A DNA stretch of 64,000 nucleotides from Mycobacterium paraseoulense (GTDB lineage Bacteria; Actinomycetota; Actinomycetes; Mycobacteriales; Mycobacteriaceae): positions 4,650,001 to 4,714,000 of the forward strand of contig NZ_AP022619.1 of assembly GCF_010731655.1 (NCBI RefSeq), read 5' to 3'. Shown in pieces: positions 36,201-45,209 of this stretch (position 1 is its first letter; each line of letters opens with the position of its first letter). The position numbers and the translations under genes were made by a program. The notes under the pieces are model-generated. The model was given only the letters and a program-made list of their open reading frames with translations. It was not told the DNA's origin and made no database searches.

Positions 36201-37716
36201 CCCCAGCCGATGACAGCATGGCGACCGTGTGGCCCGCCTCCTGCAGATCCGCCACCGCGCGGGCCAGGGCGTCGTCGACCGACCCCCGCCCCAGCGGCCT
36301 GATGTCGTCGAACGCCGGCCGCAGTTCGCCCAGCGAATCGTCCTCGACCGAAACCAATTCGGCTTTGGCCCGGTGCGCCTCGGCGACGACTGCCGAGGCC
36401 AGCGGGTCGTGCGCGAAGCAGAACAGCGCCTCGGCCTCCGCGTTCGGCTTACTGGGCGCTATTCCGGGCACCGGCTGCCATCCGGGGCGTAGGCGATTGT
36501 TCTCGAGCATCAGCTGGGCGCGCGACCATGCCGCCGGCAGCTCGGCCTCCTTCGCGCCGCGGATCAGCGACACCCGCAGGCTCCTGGTGCACAACACCCG
36601 GGGGTCGATGACGATCGCGTCGACACGGTCCAGGCGCCGCAGCGCCTCCGGGCGCACCGACAACACCGCGTGCCGGTCCGCCAACCCCTGGCCGAGCGCG
36701 GCGGCGAACGCCTCCGGCGTGGTGCGGTTGGCCGCCGGGGTGGTCACCAGGACCGCCAGCGCGGCCTGGTTCAGGTTGCGGGTGGTGGCGCCGACGATTC
36801 CCGCGCTGACGGCCTGGATGAGCGCGAATCGATCGGCCTGGTGGTCGGCGGGCCGGCCGCGCGGTGGCTTCGACCCCGCCGACGGGTCGGTGTGCGGGTG
36901 ATCGGCGTGGCCGGCCAACTGCGGCTCGTGCCGGACCCAGGCGCGCGCCTCCGCGCGGCATTCCGCGGCTTTCAGCGACTGCATCAGCAGTCCCACCGAC
37001 AATGACGCGGGGGACAGGGTGACGGTCTCCGCCGCCGTCACCGCCAGCGCCAGCACGCTGTCGGTCGCGGGCCGGCCGATGCGGTCCTCGAGCAGGCGGC
37101 GCAGCCATGGTTGGTAGTCGAGGGCGACGACGCCGGCCAGGACACCGACGGGCATGCGCGGCCAGCGCAGCGCCCGGCCGGTCAGCGCGACGCCGAGCCC
37201 GGCCGCGCCGGCGGCCGCCGTGGCCGCCCGGGTCGCCAGCACCACGCCATCGCCGGGCAGGCTCGTCGGGGGCGCCAACGGCTCGGCGGTTGTCCTTGGC
37301 GCGCAACGTTTCTCGGCGTCATCCACGACGTGACAGAGGTCGCGCAGCGACGTGCCCGCGTCGCCGATGGTGATCACCACCCGCGACAGCGGATAGTTCA
37401 GGGCGGCCGACGCGACCCCGGGATGGGCCAACACCGCGTCGAGCACCGAGCGCCCGAGTTCGTCGTCCGGACCGCCTTCCGAGGCGCCGTCCAGGCCCCG
37501 CACCTCGATCCAGGCGCGCTCCTCACCGCGCCAACAGCGTCGGCTCAGGGTTGTCGGTATGTCCCCGGGCAGCTCGCCCGTGATCGCCCGGACGCCCTCG
37601 CGCAGCGGGATCGCGGCGATGGTGATGCCGGCCTCGACGAGCGAGGTGGTCGCCTGGACGGTCGTCGCGACGGCGCGCAACGGCATAGCTCGTCGTATCG
37701 CGGTCGCAATGGTCAA
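33280..37716 (-). CDS. ctpH: Giant cation-transporting P-type ATPase CtpH
   Basis: CtpH is a 1478-residue P-type ATPase, much longer than the 900-residue norm because of an N-terminal extension of about 600 residues. The extension includes an early alpha/beta region resembling a metal-binding fold and several hydrophobic segments. The pump core is complete: TGES in the actuator domain, PEGMPL in the membrane, phosphorylation site DKTGT with Asp944, and GDGANDAAAI in the hinge. The core resembles Ca2+-type (P2) pumps, but the ion is not established. The start is taken as TTG 37716; ATG 37686 is an alternative. It lies between two small related membrane proteins (32898-33173, 37737-38180) on the same strand. 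Confidence 0.93.
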   Translation of the reverse strand: MTIATAIRRAMPLRAVATTVQATTSLVEAGITIAAIPLREGVRAITGELPGDIPTTLSRRCWRGEERAWIEVRGLDGASEGGPDDELGRSVLDAVLAHPGVASAALNYPLSRVVITIGDAGTSLRDLCHVVDDAEKRCAPRTTAEPLAPPTSLPGDGVVLATRAATAAAGAAGLGVALTGRALRWPRMPVGVLAGVVALDYQPWLRRLLEDRIGRPATDSVLALAVTAAETVTLSPASLSVGLLMQSLKAAECRAEARAWVRHEPQLAGHADHPHTDPSAGSKPPRGRPADHQADRFALIQAVSAGIVGATTRNLNQAALAVLVTTPAANRTTPEAFAAALGQGLADRHAVLSVRPEALRRLDRVDAIVIDPRVLCTRSLRVSLIRGAKEAELPAAWSRAQLMLENNRLRPGWQPVPGIAPSKPNAEAEALFCFAHDPLASAVVAEAHRAKAELVSVEDDSLGELRPAFDDIRPLGRGSVDDALARAVADLQEAGHTVAMLSSAGAQGVWSADVALGLLPEPGAGPPPWYADLLLPDLAAAWRVLHALPAARTAAQRGVAISAGATAMGSLLMIPGVRGIGRGPVTSGAAAGLLSGYLLARGVVKTDAPRPAPVREWHAMAVEGVRRALPTPAAGPAGDPRHLAPATLGAAPPETRARAFLQFVGAVRAELTDPLTPVLALGSAASAVLGSPVDAVLVFSVLAGNSMLAASQRLRAENRLNHLLAQQIPPARKVVSEVAGDRVYADVIAAQLQPGDVIEVRTHEVVPADARIIEEVDVEVDESTLTGESLSVEKQVEPTPGAALAERRCMLYAGTTVVAGTALAVVTAVGADTQERRAAELVSGDLSSDVGLQHQLSQLTNRAFPVSMTGGGLVGALGLLRGSALRQAVASGIAIAVAAVPEGMPLVATLAQAASARRLTKFGALVRVPRSVEALGRIDVVCFDKTGTLSQNRLRVAEVVAAPGTSREEVLRCAAHAAPASNGGPHVHATDVAIVEAASAVNGHNPNAPVAHLPFRSGRSFSASVTDIELAVKGAPEVVLAACRDVSPAMEQTVAGMAGSGLRVIAVARRQLSPAQARAIRQDPDDIADFARHGLALTGFLGLSDTPRAEAAGLLADLRRLSVGVKLITGDHPITAKAIAEELGMRVTAEQVISGAEWDALSRKDQERVVTERVIFARMTPENKVQVVQTLESAGVRTAMVGDGANDAAAIRAATVGIGVVAGGSDPAHMAADVVLVDARIEGLRNAIEEGRQLWQRVQAAVSVLLGGNAGEVLFAIIGSAITGTSPLNTRQLLLVNMMTDALPAAALAVSKPSGPADPGIRGPDQPALWRAVAIRGVTTAAATTAAWAMGSVTGRPQRASTVALVALVGAELGQTLLDSHAPLVVLTAAGSLAAMGTLISIPVVSQLLGCTPLGPVGWAQGLGSAAAATVAIGVANRALTGPGRSSDAPAEAGEPRQPRRAIAAHRVPVTAPSAPEQ

Positions 37717-37736
37717 AGCGTCGTCGAGCGGGCCCG

Positions 37737-38180
37737 TTAGTTGGTGCTACGCAACTCGGCGCTGCCGGCCCGGCGCCCGGCCGCCTTCTTCGCGGTCGAC
37801 TTGGTGGCGGCCTTCTGCGGCGCGGCCTTCTGCGGCGCCGGTTCCACCGGCACCGCCTTGAGGCTGGCCTTCGCCGGCTTGGCCGGCTCCTGCTTGCGGC
37901 TCAACCGCTGCAACAACAGGGCGCTGCCACCGACCGCCAGCAGCACCGGCCATTCGACCAGTCCCGCGACGCCCAGCGCGCCGAAGGCCACCGCAGCCGC
38001 CGGTGCCGAGTGGCTGCCGCTGCTCATTCCCTTTTTGATGCCCTCGGCGGCTCCGGTGACACCGCCGATGACTCCGTTGACCGCCGCGCCACCCACAGCG
38101 CCGGCGGCCGCAGTGGTCGTGTTCGCCGCGCGACTCACCGCCTGACCCACGCCCCGAACCGCTCCGCCGATGACACTCAT
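37737..38180 (-). CDS. Small membrane protein with Lys/Ala-rich tail (Rv0426c homologue)
   Basis: The 147-residue protein has an Ala/Gly-rich amphipathic N-terminus and a hydrophobic segment near 65-92 with GLVEWPVLLAVGGSALLL. Its C-terminal tail of Ala-Lys-Pro repeats resembles histone-like tails (KSTAKKAAGRR). The WPV membrane motif is shared with the protein at 32898-33173. ATG 38180 follows GGGAG; an upstream in-frame start would add 19 residues without a site. It ends 20 bases before ctpH, so the two are probably one operon. Function is unknown. Confidence 0.75.
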   Translation of the reverse strand: MSVIGGAVRGVGQAVSRAANTTTAAAGAVGGAAVNGVIGGVTGAAEGIKKGMSSGSHSAPAAAVAFGALGVAGLVEWPVLLAVGGSALLLQRLSRKQEPAKPAKASLKAVPVEPAPQKAAPQKAATKSTAKKAAGRRAGSAELRSTN

Positions 38181-38268
38181 GTTGACTCCCTGGCCTTCTG
38201 CCCGTGCCGCGTAACCCGCGCCACCACCGGGGTGCACCCGCTGAACGCATCGTTAACGGCAAAAAAAC

Positions 38269-38274
38269 ATTGTA
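38269..38274 (-). promoter_or_regulatory. -10 element (TACAAT) for the Rv0426c-ctpH operon
   Basis: On the minus strand TACAAT is followed by a run of seven T, in the most AT-rich part of the window (about 38250-38345). It predicts a leader of roughly 80 bases before the ATG at 38180. No clear -35 was found. The rest of 38181-38393 shows only a small GGCGC/GCGCC hairpin at 38371-38384. Confidence 0.45.
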
Positions 38275-38393
38275 TCCGCTTCTAACAAAGGAAAAGCCTG
38301 CCACCTTGCAAACCCGCAGACAACGAGCAACGGAAGTTTATTTGCCTGACCTTAACCTGGGTGTGGTTGTGGCGCGAATGCGCCAAACGCCAT

Positions 38394-39215
38394 TTAGGCG
38401 CGCCTTATGTCGATCAGCACCGGTGCGTGATCGCTGGCGGCCTTGCCCTTGCGCTCCTCCCGCACGATCTGGGCATCCGTCACGCGGCCGGTGAGCTCCG
38501 GTGAGGCGAGGATGAAATCGATGCGCATGCCCTGCCGTTTGGGGAACCGCAGCTGGGTGTAGTCCCAATAGGTGTAGACGCCCGGGCCGGGCGCGAAAGG
38601 CCTTACCACGTCGGCGAATTGCGCGTCGACGATGGCGCTGAACGCGCGGCGCTCCGGCTCCGAGACGTGGGTGGCGCCGGTGTAGAACTCGGTGCTCCAC
38701 ACGTCGTCGTCCGTCGGGGCGATGTTCCAGTCGCCGGCCAGCGCGATCTGGGCGGTGGGATCGTCGCGCAACCAACCGGCCGCCGTATCACGCAGCGCGG
38801 CAAGCCATTCCAGCTTGTAGGTGTAGTGTGGGTCGCCCACCGCGCGGCCGTTGGGCACGTAGAGGCTCCACACCCGGACGCCGCCGCAGGTGGCGCCCAG
38901 CGCGCGGGCCTCGGTCGTGGCGGCCACCTCCGGCTTGCTGCTCCAGGTGGGCTGGCCGTCGAAACCGAGCTGGACGTCGTCGAGGCCCACCCGCGAGGCG
39001 ATCGCCACCCCGTTCCACTGGTTGAAGCCGACATGGGCTACCTCGTAGCCGAGTTCGAAGAACGGCAGGGCGGGGAACTGGCCGTCGGAACACTTGGTCT
39101 CCTGCATGGCCAGCACGTCGACGTCGGCGCGGCCCAACCAGTCGACGACGCGGGGCAGGCGGCTGCGAATCGAATTCACGTTCCACGTGGCCAGCCGGTA
39201 AACACCGTCGGGCAT
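38394..39215 (-). CDS. xthA: Exodeoxyribonuclease III
   Basis: XthA cleaves DNA at abasic sites and removes 3' blocks during base-excision repair. The 273-residue protein carries the family motifs LATWNVNSIRSR, LAMQETK (metal-binding Glu), GDWNIAPTD, FTYWD-type segment YTYWDYT, and the C-terminal SDHAPV with the catalytic histidine. ATG 39215 is 2 bases after the upstream acetyltransferase gene stop, so def, the acetyltransferase and xthA form an operon. Confidence 0.96.
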   Translation of the reverse strand: MPDGVYRLATWNVNSIRSRLPRVVDWLGRADVDVLAMQETKCSDGQFPALPFFELGYEVAHVGFNQWNGVAIASRVGLDDVQLGFDGQPTWSSKPEVAATTEARALGATCGGVRVWSLYVPNGRAVGDPHYTYKLEWLAALRDTAAGWLRDDPTAQIALAGDWNIAPTDDDVWSTEFYTGATHVSEPERRAFSAIVDAQFADVVRPFAPGPGVYTYWDYTQLRFPKRQGMRIDFILASPELTGRVTDAQIVREERKGKAASDHAPVLIDIRRA

Positions 39216-39217
39216 GG

Positions 39218-40066
39218 CTAGACGGTATCCCAGGCGGGTGAGCGGGCCGGAAAGTAGCGGCGGCGGTGATGCCCGCGCAAGCCCAGCGCCTCGGTGAGCG
39301 TCGTTGCGAGCGTGCCGGCGCCGGTGTCGGGGACGACCAGGTAGGCGCGAGTCGCGCCGCGCGCCGCGGCCCAGGCCAACAGCGCGTGGCACGCGGCCGC
39401 CGTGGCGTGCTCGCCGGCGGCGCCGGTCGCCGAGAGCCCGACGAACCGCGCGCCGCCCGGCGCATCGGTCACCGCCGCGCGCGCGACCGCCGCGCCGGAG
39501 TGCAAGCCGACCATCAGCTCGCCCTCGATGATGTCCGGGCCAGGCGACAGGGCGATGGACGGGTCGGGTTCGGCCGGAGCCGGCGCGGACAGGTCGCGCA
39601 CCCAAACCCTTTCGGTGTGTTCGGCGTTCAGGCCCGGCGGCAACGACAACAAGCGGTCCGGGATCGCCAGCCGCGGCGTCAGGCCCCGCCGCTCATACCA
39701 GGCCGCAACGGCGGCAACGGTACCGACGCGGGCCGAAACATCAAGCGGCATGGCGTAATCGACGCCATCTCCGGCCCGCAGCAGCCAGCCCTCGAGCCAG
39801 GCCCGCTCGGCCCCGGGCGACGCCGCGGCGGCCGCGTGCTCGAGCGCGCGGATCTCGGAGGTGCGGACCGGCGCGTCGGTCAGCACCCGCAGCGCGACCA
39901 CGTCGCCGGGCGCCACTTCCACGATCGCGCCCGTCTTGGTCCGGACCCGCACCACCGGGTCGACCGCCAGCAGGTGTCCCACCGCATCGGTCAGCGGGGG
40001 GACCGAGCCTTCCGCGCGCCGGTAGCGCAGCGTCACCCGGGTACCCGGCTCCGGCCACGAGAACAT
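39218..40066 (-). CDS. GNAT-family acetyltransferase (Rv0428c homologue)
   Basis: The 282-residue protein has an N-terminal SH3-like or beta-barrel segment (VTLRYRRAEGSVPPLTDAVG, in two parts, residues 11-50). It also has a C-terminal GNAT domain whose acetyl-CoA loop region reads GEHATAAACHALLAWAAARG, near 230-250. The substrate is unknown. Its ATG shares one base with the def stop (TGATG), and xthA follows directly, so a housekeeping or protein-modification role is possible but not shown. The family assignment is moderate, from the overall pattern and known synteny. Confidence 0.82.
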   Translation of the reverse strand: MFSWPEPGTRVTLRYRRAEGSVPPLTDAVGHLLAVDPVVRVRTKTGAIVEVAPGDVVALRVLTDAPVRTSEIRALEHAAAAASPGAERAWLEGWLLRAGDGVDYAMPLDVSARVGTVAAVAAWYERRGLTPRLAIPDRLLSLPPGLNAEHTERVWVRDLSAPAPAEPDPSIALSPGPDIIEGELMVGLHSGAAVARAAVTDAPGGARFVGLSATGAAGEHATAAACHALLAWAAARGATRAYLVVPDTGAGTLATTLTEALGLRGHHRRRYFPARSPAWDTV

Positions 40067-40659
40067 CAGTGACCGAAGGGGTCCGGCCCCTCACCGGGCA
40101 GCCACGACAGGCCGGGCACCCCCCACCCGTGCGCCTTGACGGCGCGCTTGGCGCCGCGGGCGTGCCGGCCGACGAGACGGTCCAGGTACAGGAAGCCGTC
40201 CAGGTGGCCGGTCTCGTGCTGCAGCATGCGGGCGAACAGTCCGGTGCCCTCGAGCTCGACGGGCTGGCCGTCGGCGTCCAGCCCCCTGACCCGCGCCCAG
40301 GTGGCGCGGCCGGTGGGGAAGGACTCGCCCGGGACCGACAGGCAACCCTCGTCGTCGGTGTCCGGATCGGGCATGGTCTCGGGCACTTCGGAGGTTTCCA
40401 GCACCGGGTTGACGACCACGCCGCGGCGGCGGTCGGTCCGGCCGCGGTCGTCGGCGCAGTCGTAGACGAAGACGCGCAAGCCGACCCCGATCTGGTTGGC
40501 CGCCAGTCCGACTCCGTGCGCGGCGTCCATGGTGTCGTACATGTCGGCGATCAGCTCCGGCAGGTCCGCCGGCAGCGAACCGTCGGCGGCGACGGGCACG
40601 GGCTGCGTCGGGGTGTGCAAGACCGGGTCACCCACGATCCGGATGGGTACGACTGCCAT
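40066..40659 (-). CDS. def: Peptide deformylase
   Basis: Def removes the formyl group from the N-terminus of new proteins. The 197-residue protein has all three motifs: [18 protein letters not shown] (metal Cys) and QHETGHLDG (two metal His and catalytic Glu). The long insert between motifs 1 and 2 and the extended C-terminus are usual for mycobacteria. ATG 40659 lies 8 bases after TAGCTT on the minus strand (40673-40668), so the message is leaderless or nearly so. It starts the operon that continues through the acetyltransferase to xthA. Confidence 0.97.
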   Translation of the reverse strand: MAVVPIRIVGDPVLHTPTQPVPVAADGSLPADLPELIADMYDTMDAAHGVGLAANQIGVGLRVFVYDCADDRGRTDRRRGVVVNPVLETSEVPETMPDPDTDDEGCLSVPGESFPTGRATWARVRGLDADGQPVELEGTGLFARMLQHETGHLDGFLYLDRLVGRHARGAKRAVKAHGWGVPGLSWLPGEGPDPFGH

Positions 40660-40862
40660 GGTCGGCTAAGCTACCGCACGCGTGTGCGCGTCCAGGCCGG
40701 CGATCGCCGGTGCGGGCAATCTGAGCCAATCGGCCGACTCGCGGGTCTGGATGACGGCTTGAGGGTTTGTGCCGTGGTTCAATATTCGCCGAAACACGCC
40801 CTTAGGTAAGTCAAGTCATCAGAGCAGCCGAGAATTCGCCGGAAGGGTCCAGGGGAAGCTAT

Positions 40863-41171
40863 ATGGACAGCGCCATGGCGCGGGCAAATCGATCGGGGGA
40901 CGATGCCGAGATCGCAGATGGGCTCACCCGCCGCGAACACGACATCCTCGCCTTCGAACGTCAGTGGTGGAAATTCGCGGGCGTAAAAGAAGAAGCAATC
41001 AAAGAGTTGTTCTCGATGTCGGCGACGCGCTACTACCAGGTGCTCAACGCGCTCGTCGACCGGCCCGAGGCGCTGGCCGCCGACCCGATGCTGGTGAAGC
41101 GGCTGCGGCGGCTGCGGGCCAGTCGCCAGAAGGCGCGTGCGGCGCGGCGCCTCGGCTTCGAGGTGACCTGA
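40863..41171 (+). CDS. DUF3263 protein (Rv0430 homologue)
   Basis: This 102-residue basic protein belongs to DUF3263, with the pattern LTRREHDILAFERQWWKF followed by KEEAIKELFSMSATRYYQVLNALVD. This looks like a helix-turn-helix and suggests DNA binding. The C-terminus is rich in Arg. ATG 40863 follows AGGGGAAG. It lies 18 bases ahead of virR and then sodC on the same strand. The 203-base gap upstream holds the divergent def promoter and nothing else I can name. Confidence 0.85.
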   Translation: MDSAMARANRSGDDAEIADGLTRREHDILAFERQWWKFAGVKEEAIKELFSMSATRYYQVLNALVDRPEALAADPMLVKRLRRLRASRQKARAARRLGFEVT

Positions 41172-41189
41172 CTCGCTACAGTGGGCTCG

Positions 41190-41666
41190 ATGAAAGAGCG
41201 AGTCCCCGACTCCACCGGGCTTCCGCTGCGGGCGATGGTGATGGTGCTGTTGTTCCTGGGGGTCATTTTCCTGCTGCTCGGCTGGCAGGCGCTGGGTTCG
41301 TCTCCCAGCTCCGAGGACGACTCGGCATCGGCGGCCTCCACCACCGCCTCCACCAGCGCGTCGGCCACGCCGACGACCACTAAGCCCGCGGGGAACCACG
41401 CCGACGTGCAGGTGTACAACATCTCGACGAAAGAGGGCGTCGGCGCTCGCACCAAGGATCAGCTCACGGCCGCCGGCTTCAACGTCACCAAGGTCGACAA
41501 CCTGACCGTGCCCGACGTGTCGGCCACCACCGTGTATTACACCGACGCCGACGACGAACACGCGACGGCCGACGCGGTGGGCAAGAACCTGGGCGCGCCG
41601 GTCGAACCCCGCATCCCCGCCCTGGCCGGCCAACCGCCCGGCGTCATCGTCCTCGTTACGGGCTGA
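41190..41666 (+). CDS. virR: Membrane LytR_C-domain protein VirR
   Basis: VirR is linked in M. tuberculosis to envelope integrity, extracellular vesicle release and immune modulation. The 158-residue protein has a short cytoplasmic start and one membrane segment (about 14-33, MVMVLLFLGVIFLLLGW). A Ser/Thr-rich linker and a C-terminal LytR_C domain follow (VQVYNISTKEGVG... to PPGVIVLVTG). The start is ATG 41190, 7 bases after TACAGT (41177-41182), so leaderless; an in-frame GTG at 41181 is less likely because it overlaps that hexamer. Confidence 0.92.
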   Translation: MKERVPDSTGLPLRAMVMVLLFLGVIFLLLGWQALGSSPSSEDDSASAASTTASTSASATPTTTKPAGNHADVQVYNISTKEGVGARTKDQLTAAGFNVTKVDNLTVPDVSATTVYYTDADDEHATADAVGKNLGAPVEPRIPALAGQPPGVIVLVTG

Positions 41667-41690
41667 GGGTTGAGCGACTAGGCTTCCGCT

Positions 41691-42410
41691 ATGCCTCAGC
41701 TCGCTGGTCACCGCTTCGCCGCCGCCGCCGTTTCCGCCCTCTCCGCGGCCACTTCCGTCGCGCTGCTGGGCGCGTGTTCGTCGCCTCAGCACGCCGCGAC
41801 CTCACCGGGCACCACGCCGGCGGTCTGGACCGGATCGCCGGCCCCGACGGGAACCGGGATGCAGGAGGCCGCGCCCGCCGCCGCGGCTGCGGAAAAGAAC
41901 ATCACCACCCACCTGAAGGCGCCCGACGGCACCGAGGTCGCGACCGCGACCTTCCAGTTCAACAACGGCTACGCCACCGTCACCATCGCGACGACCGGCG
42001 ACGGGGTGCTGACGCCCGGCTTCCACGGCGTGCACATCCACAAGGTCGGCAGGTGCGAGCCCAACTCCGTCGCCCCGACCGGGGGTGCGCCGGGTGATTT
42101 CCTGTCCGCCGGAGGGCATTTCCAGACGCCCGGGCACGCCGCCGAGCCCGCCAGCGGTGACCTGACCTCGCTGCAGGTGCGCAAGGACGGGTCCGGGATG
42201 ATGATGACCACCACGGACGCGTTCGGCATGGAGGACCTGCTGACCGGCGAGAAGACCGCGATCATCATTCACGCCGGCGCCGACAACTTCGCCAACATCC
42301 CGCCGGAGCGCTACAACCAGAGCAACGGAACCCCCGGTCCCGACCAGACGACGATGACCACCGGTGACGCCGGCAAGCGGGTCGCGTGCGGTGTGATCGG
42401 TGCCGGCTAA
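41691..42410 (+). CDS. sodC: Periplasmic superoxide dismutase lipoprotein SodC
   Basis: SodC destroys superoxide outside the membrane and helps resist the host oxidative burst. The 239-residue protein has a lipobox LLGAC (Cys29), a Pro/Ala-rich linker, and the Cu-Zn SOD fold with [19 protein letters not shown] and CGVIG near the end. The M. tuberculosis enzyme is reported to hold copper but no zinc. The ATG lies 6 bases after TAGGCT (41679-41684), so it is likely leaderless with its own promoter, although only 24 bases follow virR. The 3' end overlaps the next gene by 11 bp. Confidence 0.96.
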   Translation: MPQLAGHRFAAAAVSALSAATSVALLGACSSPQHAATSPGTTPAVWTGSPAPTGTGMQEAAPAAAAAEKNITTHLKAPDGTEVATATFQFNNGYATVTIATTGDGVLTPGFHGVHIHKVGRCEPNSVAPTGGAPGDFLSAGGHFQTPGHAAEPASGDLTSLQVRKDGSGMMMTTTDAFGMEDLLTGEKTAIIIHAGADNFANIPPERYNQSNGTPGPDQTTMTTGDAGKRVACGVIGAG

Positions 42411-43542
42411 CAGGATCCCCAACAAGGTCGAGTCGCGCATCGATTTCGCCCGTTCGCCGAGGCCGACCCTCGGCGTGGAGTGGGAGTTCGCGCTCGTCGA
42501 CGCGCAGACCCGCGACCTGAGCAACGAAGCCACGGCGGTGATCGCCGAGATCGGCGAAAACCCGCGGGTGCACAAGGAGTTGCTGCGCAACACGGTGGAA
42601 GTGGTCAGCGGGGTCTGCAACTCCACCGGGGAGGCGATGGAGGACCTGCGGCAGACGCTGGGACCCACGCACCGCATCGTCCGGGACCGGGGCATGGAGC
42701 TGTTCTGCGCCGGGGCACACCCGTTCGGCCAGTGGTCCACCCAGAAGCTCACCGACGCGCCGCGCTACGCCGAACTGATCAAGCGGACCCAGTGGTGGGG
42801 GCGGCAGATGCTGATCTGGGGCGTGCACGTGCACGTCGGGATCTCGTCGGCGCACAAGGTCATGCCGATCATGACGTCGTTGTTGAAGTACTACCCGCAC
42901 CTGCTGGCGCTGTCGGCCTCCTCGCCGTGGTGGACCGGCGTGGACACCGGGTACGCCAGCAACCGAGCGATGATGTTCCAGCAGTTGCCCACCGCCGGCC
43001 TCCCGTTCCAATTCCAGACCTGGGCGGAGTTCGAGGGCTTCGTCTACGACCAGAAGAAGACCGGCATCATCGATCACGTCGACGAAGTCCGTTGGGACAT
43101 CCGGCCTTCGCCGCACCTGGGCACCATCGAGGTCCGCGTCTGCGACGGCGTGTCCAACCTGCGCGAGCTGGGCGCGCTGGTGGCGTTGACGCACTGCCTG
43201 GTGGTCGACCTGGACCGCAGGCTGGAGGCCGACGAGTCGTTGCCCACCATGCCGCCGTGGCACAACCAGGAAAACAAGTGGCGCGCGGCCCGCTACGGGC
43301 TGGACGCGATCATCATCCAGGACGCCGACAGCAACGAGCGGCTCGTCACCGAGGATCTCGACGAGGTGCTGAACCGGCTGGAACCCGTCGCCAAGTCGTT
43401 GAATTGCGCCGACGAGCTGGCCGCGGTGGCCGAGATCCCCAGGCGCGGCGCCTCATACCAGCGGCAGCGCCGGGTCGCCGAGGAACACGACGGTGACCTG
43501 CGGGCGGTCGTCGACGCGCTGGTGGCAGAGCTGGAAATCTGA
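42400..43542 (+). CDS. Glutamate-cysteine-ligase-like carboxylate-amine ligase (YbdK type)
   Basis: The 380-residue protein belongs to the GCS2/YbdK family of ATP-dependent ligases, which can make gamma-glutamyl-cysteine weakly in vitro. [13 protein letters not shown] near residue 25 (metal-binding Glu), WGVHVHVG near 140 and IEVRVCDG near 245 are typical. Mycobacteria make mycothiol rather than glutathione, so the true product is uncertain. The start is GTG 42400, 11 bp inside sodC; the stop shares one base with the next ATG. Homologue of Rv0433. Confidence 0.9.
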   Translation: MPANRIPNKVESRIDFARSPRPTLGVEWEFALVDAQTRDLSNEATAVIAEIGENPRVHKELLRNTVEVVSGVCNSTGEAMEDLRQTLGPTHRIVRDRGMELFCAGAHPFGQWSTQKLTDAPRYAELIKRTQWWGRQMLIWGVHVHVGISSAHKVMPIMTSLLKYYPHLLALSASSPWWTGVDTGYASNRAMMFQQLPTAGLPFQFQTWAEFEGFVYDQKKTGIIDHVDEVRWDIRPSPHLGTIEVRVCDGVSNLRELGALVALTHCLVVDLDRRLEADESLPTMPPWHNQENKWRAARYGLDAIIIQDADSNERLVTEDLDEVLNRLEPVAKSLNCADELAAVAEIPRRGASYQRQRRVAEEHDGDLRAVVDALVAELEI

Positions 43543-44165
43543 TGGAACTGGCGATGTTTCCGCTGGAGTCGGCGCTGCTGCCCGACCAGGATCTGCCGTT
43601 GCGAATCTTCGAGCCGCGCTACGGTGCGCTGGTGCGGCACTGCCTGGACACCGGGGATCCGTTCGGCGTGGTGCTCATCGCCCGGGGCCGCGAGGTCGGC
43701 GGCGGCGAATCGCGTTGCGACGTGGGCGTGTTGTCTCAGATCACCGAATGCGTCGATCACGGCGCGGGCCGGTACTCGCTGCACTGCCGGACCGGCGAGC
43801 GGATCAGGGTGTCCGAATGGCTGCCCGACGATCCCTACCCGCGCGCCACGGTGACGCTGTGGCCCGACCAGCCGGGCGACCCGGTCACCCCGGCCCAGCT
43901 GCGCGAGGTCGAGGACCGGGTGCTGGCCCTCTTCGAGCGGATCGCCGACGCGCGGGGGTTGGCGCTGCCGGACCGCGCGGCGCTCCTGGGCCCCGCCATG
44001 GCCGACTCCGGACAGCGCCTGTGCGCGTTGGCGTCTCGCATCCCGATCGGCACCGCCGACCGCTACACGGTGCTGGCGGCGCCGTCGGCCGCCGACCGCC
44101 TCGCCGCGCTCCGCGAGGCGGTGGACGCGGTCGCCGAGATGGTGGAGTTCCAGCTCTCCGAATAA
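43542..44165 (+). CDS. LON substrate-binding domain protein (Rv0434 homologue)
   Basis: The 207-residue protein consists of a stand-alone Lon N-terminal domain: MFPLESALLPDQDLPLRIFEPRY at its start (two halves) and GVVLIARGREVGGGE. It has no ATPase or protease part. Such proteins are thought to bind proteins or peptides as adaptors, but the role is not known. ATG 43542 overlaps the upstream stop (TGATG), so it is coupled to the ligase gene. Confidence 0.88.
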   Translation: MELAMFPLESALLPDQDLPLRIFEPRYGALVRHCLDTGDPFGVVLIARGREVGGGESRCDVGVLSQITECVDHGAGRYSLHCRTGERIRVSEWLPDDPYPRATVTLWPDQPGDPVTPAQLREVEDRVLALFERIADARGLALPDRAALLGPAMADSGQRLCALASRIPIGTADRYTVLAAPSAADRLAALREAVDAVAEMVEFQLSE

Positions 44166-44186
44166 CACTGTCCGACAGGGGATTGC

Positions 44187-45209
44187 ATGAAGGTACATCT
44201 GCAGGTCGCCGGCTCGCCGGTGGATGCGGCGGCGAGCGCGGCCGACATCGCCGCGACGGGAGCCGACGGCCTGTTCACCTTCGAGGGCCAGCACGACGTG
44301 TTCTTTCCGCTGATCGTCGCCGCCGGCGCGACCCGCCTGGAGCTGATGACCAACGTGGCGATCGCCCCGCCGCGCAGCCCGCTGCACCTGGCCCACGCCG
44401 CCTACGACCTGCAGCTCTACAGCGGCGGCCGATTCCGGCTCGGCCTGGGCTCGCAGGTGAAGGCCCACATCGAAAAGCGTTACGGCAGTAAGTGGGAGCG
44501 ACCCGCGGCCCGGATGGCCGAGACCGTCGCGGCGATCAAGGCGATCTTCGCGGCCTGGGAAGGGCAGCGCCGACTGGACTTTCGCGGCGAGTTCTTCACC
44601 CACACCATCATGGCGCCCAACTTCAATCCCGGGCCCAACGCGTTTGGCCCGCCGCCGGTGCTGCTGGGCGCCCTGGGCCCGGTGATGACGCGCACCGCCG
44701 CCGAGGTGGCCGACGGCCTGCTGGTGATGCCGTTCAACAGTGCCCGCCACTTCACCGAACGCACCGTCCCGGCGGTCGGCGAGGGGCTGCGCCGCGCGGG
44801 ACGGCCCCCCGGCGGATTCCAGATCATCGCCCAGGCGATGGTCGCCGTCGGCCGCGACGAGGCCGACCTGGCGGCCGCGATCGACGGTGTGGCAGCGCTG
44901 ATTTCGTTCTACGGCTCGACCCCGGCCTATCTGCCCGTGCTCGAGGCCGAGGGCTGGGCCGACGTCCAGCCCGAGCTCAACGCGCTGTCCAAGCAGGGCC
45001 GGTTCGCCGAGATGCGCCGGCTGGTCGGCGATGAGGTGGTGGCGCGGATCGGGATCGTCGGCACCCCCGAGGAATGCGCGCGGCAGATCGCCGCCCGGTT
45101 TGCCGAGCACGCCGCGGAGGTGTGCTGTTACTTCCCGGGTTACACGCCGCGTGCCGCGGACATCGCCGACCTGATCGGCGCCCTGCACCGCACCCCCGCC
45201 CTGCCATGA
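44187..45209 (+). CDS. LLM-class F420-dependent oxidoreductase (TIGR03617-like)
   Basis: This 340-residue luciferase-like enzyme has FTFEGQHDVFFPL near residue 31, LGLGSQVKAHIEKRYG near 90, and PPPVLLGALGPVMTR near 153. It fits the F420-linked subfamily often found beside lipid-degradation genes. The reaction is unknown. Its stop overlaps an enoyl-CoA hydratase gene (ATGA), which suggests joint action on an acyl-CoA-type or lipid substrate. Not present at this place in M. tuberculosis, as I recall. ATG 44187 is preceded by AGGGGA. Confidence 0.88.
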   Translation: MKVHLQVAGSPVDAAASAADIAATGADGLFTFEGQHDVFFPLIVAAGATRLELMTNVAIAPPRSPLHLAHAAYDLQLYSGGRFRLGLGSQVKAHIEKRYGSKWERPAARMAETVAAIKAIFAAWEGQRRLDFRGEFFTHTIMAPNFNPGPNAFGPPPVLLGALGPVMTRTAAEVADGLLVMPFNSARHFTERTVPAVGEGLRRAGRPPGGFQIIAQAMVAVGRDEADLAAAIDGVAALISFYGSTPAYLPVLEAEGWADVQPELNALSKQGRFAEMRRLVGDEVVARIGIVGTPEECARQIAARFAEHAAEVCCYFPGYTPRAADIADLIGALHRTPALP

